Shown here one piece after another: positions 1 through 7,041 of a DNA stretch of 11,069 bases; position 1 is the first letter of the stretch; every line of letters begins with the position of its first letter. The position numbers and the translations under genes are program-made. The DNA is from an uncultured Clostridia bacterium. GTDB lineage: Bacteria; Bacillota_A; Clostridia; Peptostreptococcales; Anaerovoracaceae. The DNA lies in assembly GCA_945873875.1 (NCBI GenBank), contig CAMCER010000008.1, positions 1 through 11,069 on the forward strand, given 5' to 3'. The notes below the pieces were generated by a model. That model saw only the letters and a list, made by a program, of their open reading frames with translations, was not told the origin of the DNA and searched no databases.

Positions 1-90
1 TTCTTAAGTGCGCAAAATCGGGAAACCGCTTATTTATACATGTTTTCACCACTGAAGACCCGGTGCGCGCAGCATCAGAAAAAACAATCA

Positions 91-96
91 AAGGAG
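91..96 (+). promoter_or_regulatory. serA ribosome binding site
   Basis: AAGGAG lies nine bases before the ATG at 106. It decides the start of serA: an in-frame ATG at 40 would add 22 residues that resemble nothing in the family, and that ATG has no Shine-Dalgarno sequence. The remaining 90 bases at the window edge show no promoter I can defend. Confidence 0.85.
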
Positions 97-105
97 TTTA
101 ATAAA

Positions 106-1269
106 ATGTATAAGATCGCAACACTGAACAAAATCTCACCAGTCGGGCTGAACAAGCTTACCGACGACTACAAGATCGTTGACGAGCTGGACGAGGCCAA
201 CGGCCTTCTTCTCAGAAGCTATGACCTCCACAGCACAGAATTTCCTGCTGACATGCTGGCCATCGGACGCGCAGGAGCCGGTGTCAACAACATCCCTCTG
301 GACAAATGCGCAGAGGAAGGCATCGTAGTCTTCAACACACCGGGCGCCAACGCCAACGCTGTAAAAGAACTGACCATCGCAGGCATGTTCCTGGCAGCAA
401 GAAACATCCCGAACGGTTACCTGTGGGCATCCAACCTGAAGGAAGACATCAAGAAGTCAGTCGAGAAAGGCAAGAGCCAGTTCGCAGGATCAGAGATAAA
501 AGGAAAGACTCTGGGAGTCATCGGACTTGGAGCTATCGGCGTCATGGTAGCAAATGCCGCCTCCGAGCTTGGCATGAACGTTATCGGATATGACCCGTAC
601 ATCACAGTCCGCGCCGCTCACGCTCTCTACTCCACCATCCCGGTAGTAGACGACCTGGGCGAGCTGCTTCCGCAGTGCGACTTTGTTACTATCCACGTTC
701 CTGCCAACGACAATACCAAAGGCATGATCGACAGCCGCAGGATCGACCAGATGAAGGAAGGCGCTGTTTTCCTCAACTTCGCAAGAGATACACTGGTAAA
801 CGACAAAGCCCTTCTGGCTGCTCTGGAAAGCGGCAAGCTGAGAAACTACGTAACAGACTTTCCTAATGACGAAGTACTGGGCAAGATCGGCGTCATCGCT
901 CTTCCGCACCTGGGCGCTTCCACAGCAGAAGCTGAAGACAACTGTGCAGTAATGGCAGCTGAACAGCTGATGGCATACATCGAGCGCGGAGAGATAAGAA
1001 ACTCAGTGAACTACCCGGCATGCAGCCTGGGTGCTCTCAATAAAGACGCTACAGCAAGAATCTGCATCCTCAACAAGAATGTTCCGTCCATGCTCGGAAA
1101 GATCACAGGTCTCATGGCTGACCTTAACATCAACATCCGCGACATGACCAACACCAGCAAAGGCGACTACGCTGCTACTCTGCTGGACGTTGACGGCGAC
1201 GTGGACGAGGCCCAGCTGAGAGAAGCTCTGGACATCGAAGGCATCACCAGAGTAAGAGTCATCAAATAA
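106..1269 (+). CDS. serA: D-3-phosphoglycerate dehydrogenase (short, ACT-domain form)
   Basis: Cytoplasmic NAD-dependent enzyme that oxidises 3-phosphoglycerate to 3-phosphohydroxypyruvate, the first committed step of serine synthesis. The product is 387 residues, the usual length of the short clostridial form. The NAD-binding Rossmann domain has GLGAIG at residues 140-145, followed by the ribose-binding Asp163. The catalytic Arg is in NFARDTLV (Arg227) and the catalytic His is His268 in the PHLGASTAEAE motif. A C-terminal ACT domain covers about 317-387 and normally gives serine feedback control. I chose the start at 106 because MYKIATLNKI is the typical N-terminus of this subgroup and follows a good AAGGAG. 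In related Clostridia serC often sits just upstream, which would lie outside the window. The gene ends at a strong terminator. Identification is firm; allosteric behaviour is inferred from the domain. Confidence 0.97.
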   Translation: MYKIATLNKISPVGLNKLTDDYKIVDELDEANGLLLRSYDLHSTEFPADMLAIGRAGAGVNNIPLDKCAEEGIVVFNTPGANANAVKELTIAGMFLAARNIPNGYLWASNLKEDIKKSVEKGKSQFAGSEIKGKTLGVIGLGAIGVMVANAASELGMNVIGYDPYITVRAAHALYSTIPVVDDLGELLPQCDFVTIHVPANDNTKGMIDSRRIDQMKEGAVFLNFARDTLVNDKALLAALESGKLRNYVTDFPNDEVLGKIGVIALPHLGASTAEAEDNCAVMAAEQLMAYIERGEIRNSVNYPACSLGALNKDATARICILNKNVPSMLGKITGLMADLNINIRDMTNTSKGDYAATLLDVDGDVDEAQLREALDIEGITRVRVIK

Positions 1270-1322
1270 CTAAGGGAAAAAATCAAAGCACGGGCACAGG
1301 CCCGGCAAATAAAGATAAAGAA

Positions 1323-1353
1323 ATCCTGCGGATCATTTCCGCAGGATCTTTTT
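1323..1353. terminator. Bidirectional intrinsic terminator between serA and the converging yihY-type gene
   Basis: A perfect 9-bp stem (ATCCTGCGG at 1323-1331, CCGCAGGAT at 1339-1347) with a 7-base loop is followed by CTTTTT on the plus strand. On the minus strand the same stem is followed by a T-rich run (complement of AAAGATAAAGAA), so it can stop both serA and the minus-strand operon that ends at 1418. Confidence 0.92.
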
Positions 1354-1417
1354 ATGCTTATTCAGCCTTCTTTCCTCATTTGGTGTGCTCATTTCCATCA
1401 GCGCTGCTGCCTGAGCC

Positions 1418-2296
1418 TCACTGGATGTCGTAACTGTCTATGTCATCCGGATCCTCGTCGCCCATGTCCTTAGTATCTTCCCAGAGTTTGTTGAACAGGA
1501 CTCCAAGACAAAGTACCCAGGCCACGAAGTAGAACCAGATCATGAGCATGGCCACGCTGGCAAGAGATCCGTATATGATGTCGTAGTTGGCCACGCTGGT
1601 GGCGTAGCGGGCATAGAGCACGGTTATGATGACCAGCCCGAAGGAAGCGAATATGCTTCCCGGGATGACTTTTTTATAATAGACTTTTTCAGTCGGCAGC
1701 ATGTAGTAATTGGCTCCCAGCACCAGCAGGAACAGTAAAAAGGCGAAGACCCATCTGCCGTAGGTCCAGATCTGCGTTATCACGCTGTTGACCATGTCAG
1801 AATCGCCTAAAAGCAGGGCGATGAGCTTCATAAGCTGTGGTCCGAATACCAGGGTGATGAGAGTTATGATTATAGTGATGACCGTGAAGATCATGGTGAC
1901 CACGGACCTGAGTCTTTCTTTGAAATATCCGGCTCCTGTGGTCTTTCCGTCGGTCATGGTGTAATTGGTTATCCTTATCATGGAGAACTGGGCGCGGGAT
2001 GCGGCCCAGAGAGCTACTATAATGAATATGATGTTTGATGTGGTCTGCGGCTTGGTCTTCAGAAGTCCCAGAAGCGCTTCAGGCAGATTCTGTCCCAGGT
2101 AATTATCGATGAGCTTTACTATTTTGTCCATGGAAAGAAGGTCCATGCTGGCTACGATCTGGGAGATTATCATGGCCATGGGAACTACTGCCAGAAGGAA
2201 ATAAAAGGCAAGCTGCGCCGCGAATCCCTGATAATAAGGATCCCGGAACTGCTTGATACCCATGGTGATCATGTATGTCAGTCTCTTTTTTGACAT
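1418..2296 (-). CDS. YihY/BrkB family integral membrane protein
   Basis: A 292-residue inner-membrane protein of the YihY/virulence-factor BrkB family, whose molecular function is not established. Some members were once called ribonuclease BN in error. About six hydrophobic segments are visible, near residues 26-50, 88-105, 131-155, 180-200, 213-233 and 245-268. Family hallmarks are the first segment (AAQLAFYFLLAVVPM) and the last (YGSLASVAMLMIWFYFVAW). The extreme C-terminus is acidic (DEDPDDIDSYD) and probably cytoplasmic. The start follows GGGGAG seven bases upstream. It is the last gene of the minus-strand cluster, 70 bases after rdgB, and ends about 65 bases before the shared terminator. 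Family assignment is secure; the role is unknown, with transport or envelope maintenance as guesses. Confidence 0.93.
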   Translation of the reverse strand: MSKKRLTYMITMGIKQFRDPYYQGFAAQLAFYFLLAVVPMAMIISQIVASMDLLSMDKIVKLIDNYLGQNLPEALLGLLKTKPQTTSNIIFIIVALWAASRAQFSMIRITNYTMTDGKTTGAGYFKERLRSVVTMIFTVITIIITLITLVFGPQLMKLIALLLGDSDMVNSVITQIWTYGRWVFAFLLFLLVLGANYYMLPTEKVYYKKVIPGSIFASFGLVIITVLYARYATSVANYDIIYGSLASVAMLMIWFYFVAWVLCLGVLFNKLWEDTKDMGDEDPDDIDSYDIQ

Positions 2297-2366
2297 ATTA
2301 TCTCCCCTGCCCCTGTACGGCCCGGATGCCGTGGTCTGAACGTCCCGGCCTGCTGTCTGCTGCCGT

Positions 2367-2975
2367 TTACTTTTCTCTGGCGGCTCTTTCCTCCAGCTGC
2401 TTCTGCAGCGAGACCAGGGCCCTTCCTCTGTGGCTTATTTTATTCTTTGCCTCAGGCTCGAACTGCCCGAAGGTTATGTCGTATCCAAGAGGTATGAACA
2501 TGGGGTCGTATCCGAAGCCGTTCTCTCCGATCTCTTCCGGGATCACGTGGCCTTCCACTTCGCCCCTTGCGACTATAGTATCCCCATCAGGATAGACCAT
2601 GGTTATGACAGAGACGAATCTGGCGGTCCTTTCTTCAAAAGGAACGTCTTTTATCATGTCCATCAGTTTCCTGTTATTGGCCTCATCATCTCCGTCCACA
2701 CCTGCGAACCTGGCAGAATAAACGCCGGGAGCGCCGCCGATGCAGTCAACTACTATACCTGAGTCGTCTGCGATGGTGACCTCTCCTGACAACTTCATTA
2801 TCTCATATGCCTTCTTATATGAATTCTCTTCGAAGGTAGTCCCGTCTTCGACTATCTCGATGTCGGCTATGCCGGCCTCGTCCCGGGATACTATCTCCAT
2901 GCCGAATTTCTTCGTAATGGCTTCTATCTCTTTTATTTTATGCTTGTTCTGTGATGCCGCTATTATCCTTGACAT
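2367..2975 (-). CDS. rdgB: XTP/dITP diphosphatase (Ham1/RdgB family)
   Basis: Cytoplasmic house-cleaning enzyme that hydrolyses XTP, ITP and dITP to monophosphates and pyrophosphate, keeping deaminated purines out of DNA and RNA. The 202-residue length is normal. Visible family motifs are SQNKHKIKEI (residues 8-17, triphosphate binding), TIADDSGI (67-74, with the metal/catalytic Asp pair 70-71), GAPGVYSARFAG (81-92), FGYDPMF (154-160) and the base-recognition SHRGRAL (181-187). All key residues are intact, so it should be active. The start has GGGAGG six bases upstream. It lies 49 bases after mntP and 70 before the YihY-type gene, consistent with one transcript. Only the C-terminal charged tail (EERAAREK) is variable in the family. 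Confidence 0.97.
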   Translation of the reverse strand: MSRIIAASQNKHKIKEIEAITKKFGMEIVSRDEAGIADIEIVEDGTTFEENSYKKAYEIMKLSGEVTIADDSGIVVDCIGGAPGVYSARFAGVDGDDEANNRKLMDMIKDVPFEERTARFVSVITMVYPDGDTIVARGEVEGHVIPEEIGENGFGYDPMFIPLGYDITFGQFEPEAKNKISHRGRALVSLQKQLEERAAREK

Positions 2976-3024
2976 CTGTACCTCCCTGCAGTATGACCAT
3001 CTGCTCTGGTCCCTGCTGTGTTTT

Positions 3025-3606
3025 TTATGAGAAAAAAGCTTTGATGCCGATAATGATCAGCACTACGCCTCCTGCAACTTCTGAATATTTCCCCAGCAGA
3101 TGTCCCAGCTTTCTTCCTGCGGCCATGGCTATGACCACGATAGCCGCTGTGACGATGCCTATAAGGGCTGCTGAAAACCACAGGTCAACGTCTGCCGCGT
3201 TGAAGCTTACGCCTACCGCGAAGGCATCGATGCTGGTAGCCACTGCCTGGAGCAGGATCGAAGCATAGGAAAGATTCTTTTCTTCTCCAAAGCTTTCCGC
3301 TTCGCCCTCACTATCCTGCCCGCCTTTTCTGAGCTTGCGGATCCCTTCTATGACCATGCGCGCTCCCAGAAAGCCCAGTATTACCAGCACCACCAGTCCC
3401 GAATGCTCTCTGATGATCTCCTGGAACAGGCTTCCTGCGTAGTATCCCGCAACGGGCATCATCATCTGAAATATCCCGTAAAACAGAGGCATCGCAATGG
3501 CTCTGTCCCTTGTCATGCGGGGATATACTAAACTGTTGGTGACAGTGACTGCCGCCGCGTCCATGGCAAGGGCCGCGCCCAGCAGTATTATCTCGATCAG
3601 TGTCAT
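3025..3606 (-). CDS. mntP: Manganese efflux pump MntP
   Basis: A 193-residue inner-membrane Mn(II) exporter with the two-fold repeated MntP (DUF204) structure. The first half has ALAMDAAAVTV with the conserved Asp16 and the PLFYGIFQMMMPVAGYYAG segment. The second half repeats the pattern with AVATSIDAFAVGVSF (Asp127). GARMVIEG (81-88) is the family's conserved helix before the central charged cytoplasmic loop (about 89-112). These Asp residues are known in E. coli MntP to be important for export. The Shine-Dalgarno is modest (AGGATGG, nine bases upstream). It follows the 5'-nucleotidase-like gene by 59 bases and precedes rdgB. In many bacteria mntP is controlled by a yybP-ykoY manganese riboswitch; the short gap here leaves no room for one directly upstream. 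Confidence 0.96.
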   Translation of the reverse strand: MTLIEIILLGAALAMDAAAVTVTNSLVYPRMTRDRAIAMPLFYGIFQMMMPVAGYYAGSLFQEIIREHSGLVVLVILGFLGARMVIEGIRKLRKGGQDSEGEAESFGEEKNLSYASILLQAVATSIDAFAVGVSFNAADVDLWFSAALIGIVTAAIVVIAMAAGRKLGHLLGKYSEVAGGVVLIIIGIKAFFS

Positions 3607-3665
3607 TTCACGAATCCATCCTGTTTATAATCTGCAGGCTCTGCGGCCTGAAAAGTCTCCCTGCC

Positions 3666-5822
3666 TTAGAAGAACCTGTTCTTTTTCTTTGAGAAGATGT
3701 TCTTCTGATTCTTATGGCGGCCTCTTCTTGATCCGCGGCCGTGCCTTTTATCCCTGAACATGTGGGTTTCTCTGCGCATCCTGGATGCGTAGCTTTTCCG
3801 GTGTCTGGATACCAGCAGTATGATGATGAGCACGACGGCCAGCACTATGACAAGGGCGATGCAAAGTGCGATGAGCCCTGCCCTGTTCAGCGATCCGAAA
3901 AGTTCCTTCGGGCTGAAGGAAGTGCTTTCTGTGGCTTCGCTTCTGGCCTTCGAATACGTACCGGGGATCTTCCCGTCAAATGAATCCAGCTTGTCTGCCA
4001 CAGCCTGCCACGTCTTCAGTTCAGCGCCGTTTTTCTTTATGGTCATCTGGTCCCAGTTTTTCTCGTCTGCAGGCTCTCCCTTTTTATCCCTCACCTGGAT
4101 GGGAGTCATGCCCTTTCCGCCTTTGCTGATGTCTGCGACTATATCAAGGAACTCTCTGTCAGTGATGACTGTATATATCCTGTCGTCGCTGAGTTTTTTC
4201 CCTTTATCGTCTGTCACTTTGAAGACCTTGTTGCGGGGCATCCTGTGAGTGTTGTACGAATATTTTATTCCCTTCATGTAGAAGCTGACGTCCTCCATGT
4301 CAGGTATGACAGATACTCTGGCCTCTGCGATGTTCTTCAGGTCTTTTCCTGTCATGTACACTCTGACCAGAGCGCTTCCCACGGTGCCGTCGGGTCCCAG
4401 CCTTCCACTGCTCATATCAAAGACATCTGTGACTGTGATCTTTCCTTTCCCGAGACCAGCGTCCACTGCCTTTGATGAGGCGATGGCAACATCAGCGTTC
4501 TTTACGCCCGCCTTTTTCGCTCCATAGATATATGAGTCAGCCAGCAGGTCGCCGAAGGGGTCTTTATCTTTGCTGTCTCTGAATTTCTCTATATCTGAGA
4601 AGGCAACATCGTTTTCCACAAGTTCTTCGCCCTCTTCATATCCGTGCTTTTCGAAATATTCGCTGTTCAGTATCTCCTCGTAGCTGTCCGCTGCCTCTTT
4701 TGCCGCAGCGTCTTCTGCCACATCGCTGTCAAGCTTCCTTACTTCCCAGCTTTCGTGTTTATAGTCCTCTTTTCCCCAGGTCTTTTCCTTATACGTTATG
4801 ACTCCGGCATAAGATCCGTCGTTTCCTGCAGAGACCATGCGAACGCCGTTTTCCCCGGCTTTTTTCCTGAGAGTCTTTCCGCTGTTTCCTATGACGATGA
4901 TATCGATATCCTTATCTGCTGCCGCGATCTTTTCAGCCTCGCCGGTTCCGGTCTTTTCTTCAGAGCCTGCGCCCAGCTGTCCCAGGCATACTATCATATC
5001 GATGTCTTTTATCTTTTTCTTCAGCCTCTTCACCGTATCCTTCGCTGCCTGGACCGGATCTTTGAAATATATCCCCTTCTCCTCAAGGGCTTTGGCTGCA
5101 CTGCCTGCCGTGATGCCAAATGCGACGATCTTCTTCTGTCCTTTAGTCACGCTTTTGAAAGTCTTGGTGTCATACTTTTCCATGGCTTTCTTCAGCTTCG
5201 CCGCTCCTTTAGCGTCAGGTCCTTTCAGGGTCTTTTCCCAGTCTATATTGGAGCAGACGATCTCCGGGAGCTTTTCATCATCGCCGGCTTTTTTCCTGGC
5301 TGCATCAAGCATGTCGGCAAGAGCTCCCATACCGTAGGCGAACTCATTTGCGCCCAGTGTCGTCACGTCGCAGCCTGTAAGACCAAGGCTCCTCAGCTCC
5401 AGTGCCTCATTCATGAATACCGCCTGGAAAGGCGTGCCCATGGAAAAGTTCCCGGCATCCACGATAAAGGTGTCCGCATCCTTTGACTGCTGCTCTTTTA
5501 TATACGAAGCAAGGCGCCCGATGCCGCCTTTGCCGTTTTCTGATTTTATATGAGAATGGATGTCTCCTGTGAATACCACAGAAAGACTGCCTGAAAGGCT
5601 GTAGCCGGTGGTATAGGGACTGTAGGTGCTATACGTGCTGTAAGTATTGTATGTCCTGTATGTGCTGTAGTTATTGTAGGTACCTGTGCTCTGAGAGCTG
5701 CTGTCTGCGCCGCTTTTCGCGCTGCCATCGCTTTCAGGCGCAGCAAAAACAGCCCCTGAATATACAGAGGCTATCACCATTATCATAGCTATTAAAATCA
5801 CAGAAAATCTTCTGGCTCTCAT
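3666..5822 (-). CDS. Membrane-anchored 5'-nucleotidase-like surface protein with a degenerate metal centre
   Basis: A 718-residue exported protein with the two domains of the UshA/5'-nucleotidase family. In order: signal peptide (1-28, cleavage near AVFA|AP), Ser-rich linker, T-Y-x repeat (48-74), calcineurin-like metallophosphatase domain (about 80-365), 5'-nucleotidase C-terminal domain (about 400-615), a transmembrane helix (649-671) and a 47-residue basic tail. In active members the two-metal site uses D-x-H, D, N-H, H and H-x-H. Here only Asp87 and His89 of GDIHSH remain. The DAGD motif reads DAGN (Asn125), GNHEFD reads GANEFA (158-163), the middle His is Gln282, and the last pair reads GNSG (313-315). 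The product is therefore probably not a normal nucleotidase; binding or scaffolding is a guess. There is no LPXTG motif; the C-terminal helix anchors it. The start has GAGGAAAGG upstream. It is the first gene of the minus-strand cluster with mntP. Confidence 0.9.
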   Translation of the reverse strand: MRARRFSVILIAMIMVIASVYSGAVFAAPESDGSAKSGADSSSQSTGTYNNYSTYRTYNTYSTYSTYSPYTTGYSLSGSLSVVFTGDIHSHIKSENGKGGIGRLASYIKEQQSKDADTFIVDAGNFSMGTPFQAVFMNEALELRSLGLTGCDVTTLGANEFAYGMGALADMLDAARKKAGDDEKLPEIVCSNIDWEKTLKGPDAKGAAKLKKAMEKYDTKTFKSVTKGQKKIVAFGITAGSAAKALEEKGIYFKDPVQAAKDTVKRLKKKIKDIDMIVCLGQLGAGSEEKTGTGEAEKIAAADKDIDIIVIGNSGKTLRKKAGENGVRMVSAGNDGSYAGVITYKEKTWGKEDYKHESWEVRKLDSDVAEDAAAKEAADSYEEILNSEYFEKHGYEEGEELVENDVAFSDIEKFRDSKDKDPFGDLLADSYIYGAKKAGVKNADVAIASSKAVDAGLGKGKITVTDVFDMSSGRLGPDGTVGSALVRVYMTGKDLKNIAEARVSVIPDMEDVSFYMKGIKYSYNTHRMPRNKVFKVTDDKGKKLSDDRIYTVITDREFLDIVADISKGGKGMTPIQVRDKKGEPADEKNWDQMTIKKNGAELKTWQAVADKLDSFDGKIPGTYSKARSEATESTSFSPKELFGSLNRAGLIALCIALVIVLAVVLIIILLVSRHRKSYASRMRRETHMFRDKRHGRGSRRGRHKNQKNIFSKKKNRFF
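5601..5681 (-). repeat. Short tandem repeat encoding a Thr-Tyr-x linker
   Basis: An imperfect 9-base tandem repeat inside the 5'-nucleotidase-like gene. Its codons give T-Y-N/R/S triplets from residues 48 to 74, with eight Tyr residues. It sits between the signal peptide and the phosphatase-like domain. The copies differ mainly at third codon positions, so the repeat looks old and maintained at protein level rather than freshly slipped. Confidence 0.8.
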
Positions 5823-5881
5823 CTCACAATACCTTTCCTCATTTCACACACTTTATATTGTCATCCTGCCTGTTTTACAGT

Positions 5882-5908
5882 CCACTTGATTTTATCATAT
5901 ACAAGTGG
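5882..5908. promoter_or_regulatory. Inverted repeat between divergent genes, possible operator
   Basis: CCACTTG (5882-5888) and CAAGTGG (5902-5908) form a perfect 7-bp inverted repeat around 13 AT-rich bases. A TTTTTT run follows on the plus strand, so it resembles a weak terminator, but no plus-strand gene lies upstream to terminate. Its place upstream of the minus-strand gene fits an operator better. No minus-strand promoter could be assigned with confidence. Confidence 0.4.
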
Positions 5909-5936
5909 TTTTTTCTACCTGCCGGCGCAATAATGC

Positions 5937-5965
5937 TTGTGCTGAAAAAAAGCCGAATGTATAAT
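5937..5965 (+). promoter_or_regulatory. Sigma-A-type promoter for the small acidic protein gene
   Basis: TTGTGC (5937-5942) and a perfect TATAAT (5960-5965) are separated by 17 bases. This places transcription start near 5972, about 30 bases before the ATG at 6004. Confidence 0.75.
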
Positions 5966-6003
5966 CTACCTGTACGAAAAAAACAAACGAAAAGGACGGA
6001 CCC

Positions 6004-6417
6004 ATGACTGATAAAATCAACGCCGAAGAACGAAATGAACTTATACAGAAGATATGCGGATTCACAGGGCTTTCAGAAGATGCTGTGAGCCTCCTTGCCC
6101 GCTGGAACGAATACGACGCCCTGGCCTACAAGCAGGACTTTTTCAACGAACTGATCATGCGCACGCCGGATCACGTATACGACAAATACAAGGCCCTTCT
6201 GGAGGCACGAAAAAACACCTCCGGTGAAGAAGCCTCATCCGGCGCAGATGAGGAAGCAGCCGCATCAGGCATCGCTGAAAACCTTGAAAGGATGCTGGCA
6301 GATCATAAGGAAGTCTCTCTTGCAGAATGCCATAACTACGCTCTTGCAAAGAACATAATGCCCTGCAGCAGAGAGCGGCTGAAACGAATAAAAGAAGAAC
6401 TCCGGAAAGAGCGCTGA
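6004..6417 (+). CDS. Small acidic protein of unknown function
   Basis: A 137-residue soluble protein that I do not recognise. The sequence suggests two helical parts, about residues 5-70 and 90-137, joined by an acidic low-complexity linker (SGEEASSGADEEAAASG, 73-89). The C-terminal end is strongly basic and helical (RERLKRIKEELRKER). There is no signal peptide or membrane segment. The start has AAAGGA seven bases upstream and sits about 30 bases after a strong promoter. It is a single-gene unit, divergent from the 5'-nucleotidase-like gene, and ends in its own terminator. Base composition matches the left half of the window rather than the AT-rich block that follows. It is very likely a real gene because promoter, ribosome binding site and terminator all fit. 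Confidence 0.82.
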   Translation: MTDKINAEERNELIQKICGFTGLSEDAVSLLARWNEYDALAYKQDFFNELIMRTPDHVYDKYKALLEARKNTSGEEASSGADEEAAASGIAENLERMLADHKEVSLAECHNYALAKNIMPCSRERLKRIKEELRKER

Positions 6418-6442
6418 CTCCTCATCAGCGCTCCAGATTTTT
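6409..6442 (+). terminator. Intrinsic terminator overlapping the end of the small acidic protein gene
   Basis: A perfect 9-bp stem (GAGCGCTGA at 6409-6417, TCAGCGCTC at 6425-6433) with a 7-base loop is followed within four bases by TTTTT. The left arm contains the TGA stop codon. On the other strand the T run after the stem is short (TTT), so it may only weakly stop the converging lipoprotein transcript. Confidence 0.85.
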
Positions 6443-6447
6443 GTTGC

Positions 6448-7017
6448 TTAAAAAGATGGTGGTGAATCGGGAGCTGGAATCTCCATGTAAATTGCTTTCC
6501 CTATAGGTTTTCCCATTGCAATCAGGATATCAACATAATCAACATGATATTCACCAGTATATGCGCAAATGTCTGATTGCTCGCCATATGCGTGCAAATT
6601 ATCTGCCCCCATTTCCTTTGCGATTCTGTCCATGTATTTTTTCGCTTCTTTTGCAGTACAACTCACATTTTTTATGTAAGACGGCAGTTCAGTTTTGACC
6701 ACCATTTTTTTTACATGTTTTTCATAATCCAGCTTAAGTCTTACATATTCTATTATGGGAATCTTTTTAAGGCTGTCCATGCCAAAGAGTTTCGCTGCAT
6801 CCCCGTTTGACACTTTGAAAGTTAGAGTCTTTTGCCCGTCTTTCCCTGTTTTTAAACCCACTTTACCATCACAGGGATAATCTGACAGGATCTCATATAC
6901 ATCCATTTCCGCCATGCCGTTTCTCAGGATTTTGGCAGTGTCACTACTGCTGCAGGCAGCAAGCGAAAAGATAAAAAAGACACTTAGTACCAAAATTAAT
7001 AATCTCTTTTTCATCAT
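6448..7017 (-). CDS. Predicted lipoprotein of unknown function
   Basis: A 189-residue exported lipoprotein. The N-terminus has basic residues, a hydrophobic core and a classic lipobox LAAC (residues 19-22), so Cys22 should be lipidated and the protein held on the outer face of the membrane. The mature part mixes beta-like and helical stretches with three further Cys. I do not recognise a family. Two adjacent ATG codons are possible: AAAGGAG lies only three bases before the first (7017) but six before the second (7014), so the true start may be the second Met. It is 24 bases downstream of the exported-protein gene and surely cotranscribed. Codons are AT-richer than in the rdgB/mntP cluster. 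Confidence 0.82.
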   Translation of the reverse strand: MMKKRLLILVLSVFFIFSLAACSSSDTAKILRNGMAEMDVYEILSDYPCDGKVGLKTGKDGQKTLTFKVSNGDAAKLFGMDSLKKIPIIEYVRLKLDYEKHVKKMVVKTELPSYIKNVSCTAKEAKKYMDRIAKEMGADNLHAYGEQSDICAYTGEYHVDYVDILIAMGKPIGKAIYMEIPAPDSPPSF

Positions 7018-7041
7018 GCTCTCCTTTCCGTTCTTCTTTTA

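Noticed and set aside
40..105. In-frame N-terminal extension of serA from an ATG at 40
   Set aside because: No ribosome binding site precedes it, the added residues do not fit the family, and AAGGAG is well placed for the ATG at 106.
490..909. 139-codon minus-strand open frame
   Set aside because: It is antisense to the NAD-binding core of serA and shows no domain or ribosome binding site.
3607..3665. Possible yybP-ykoY manganese riboswitch upstream of mntP
   Set aside because: The 59-base gap is too short for that riboswitch and shows none of its paired structure by eye.
4644..5486. 280-codon plus-strand open frame
   Set aside because: It lies wholly antisense to the 5'-nucleotidase-like gene, whose domains are recognisable, and its translation is a Cys/Phe-rich mixture typical of a shadow frame.
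5601..5681. CRISPR-like or mobile repeat
   Set aside because: The 9-base units are contiguous, in frame and coding, with no spacers.
5882..5914. Reading the CCACTTG/CAAGTGG repeat plus T-run as an intrinsic terminator
   Set aside because: The stem is only 7 bp with a 13-base loop, and no plus-strand gene lies upstream to terminate.
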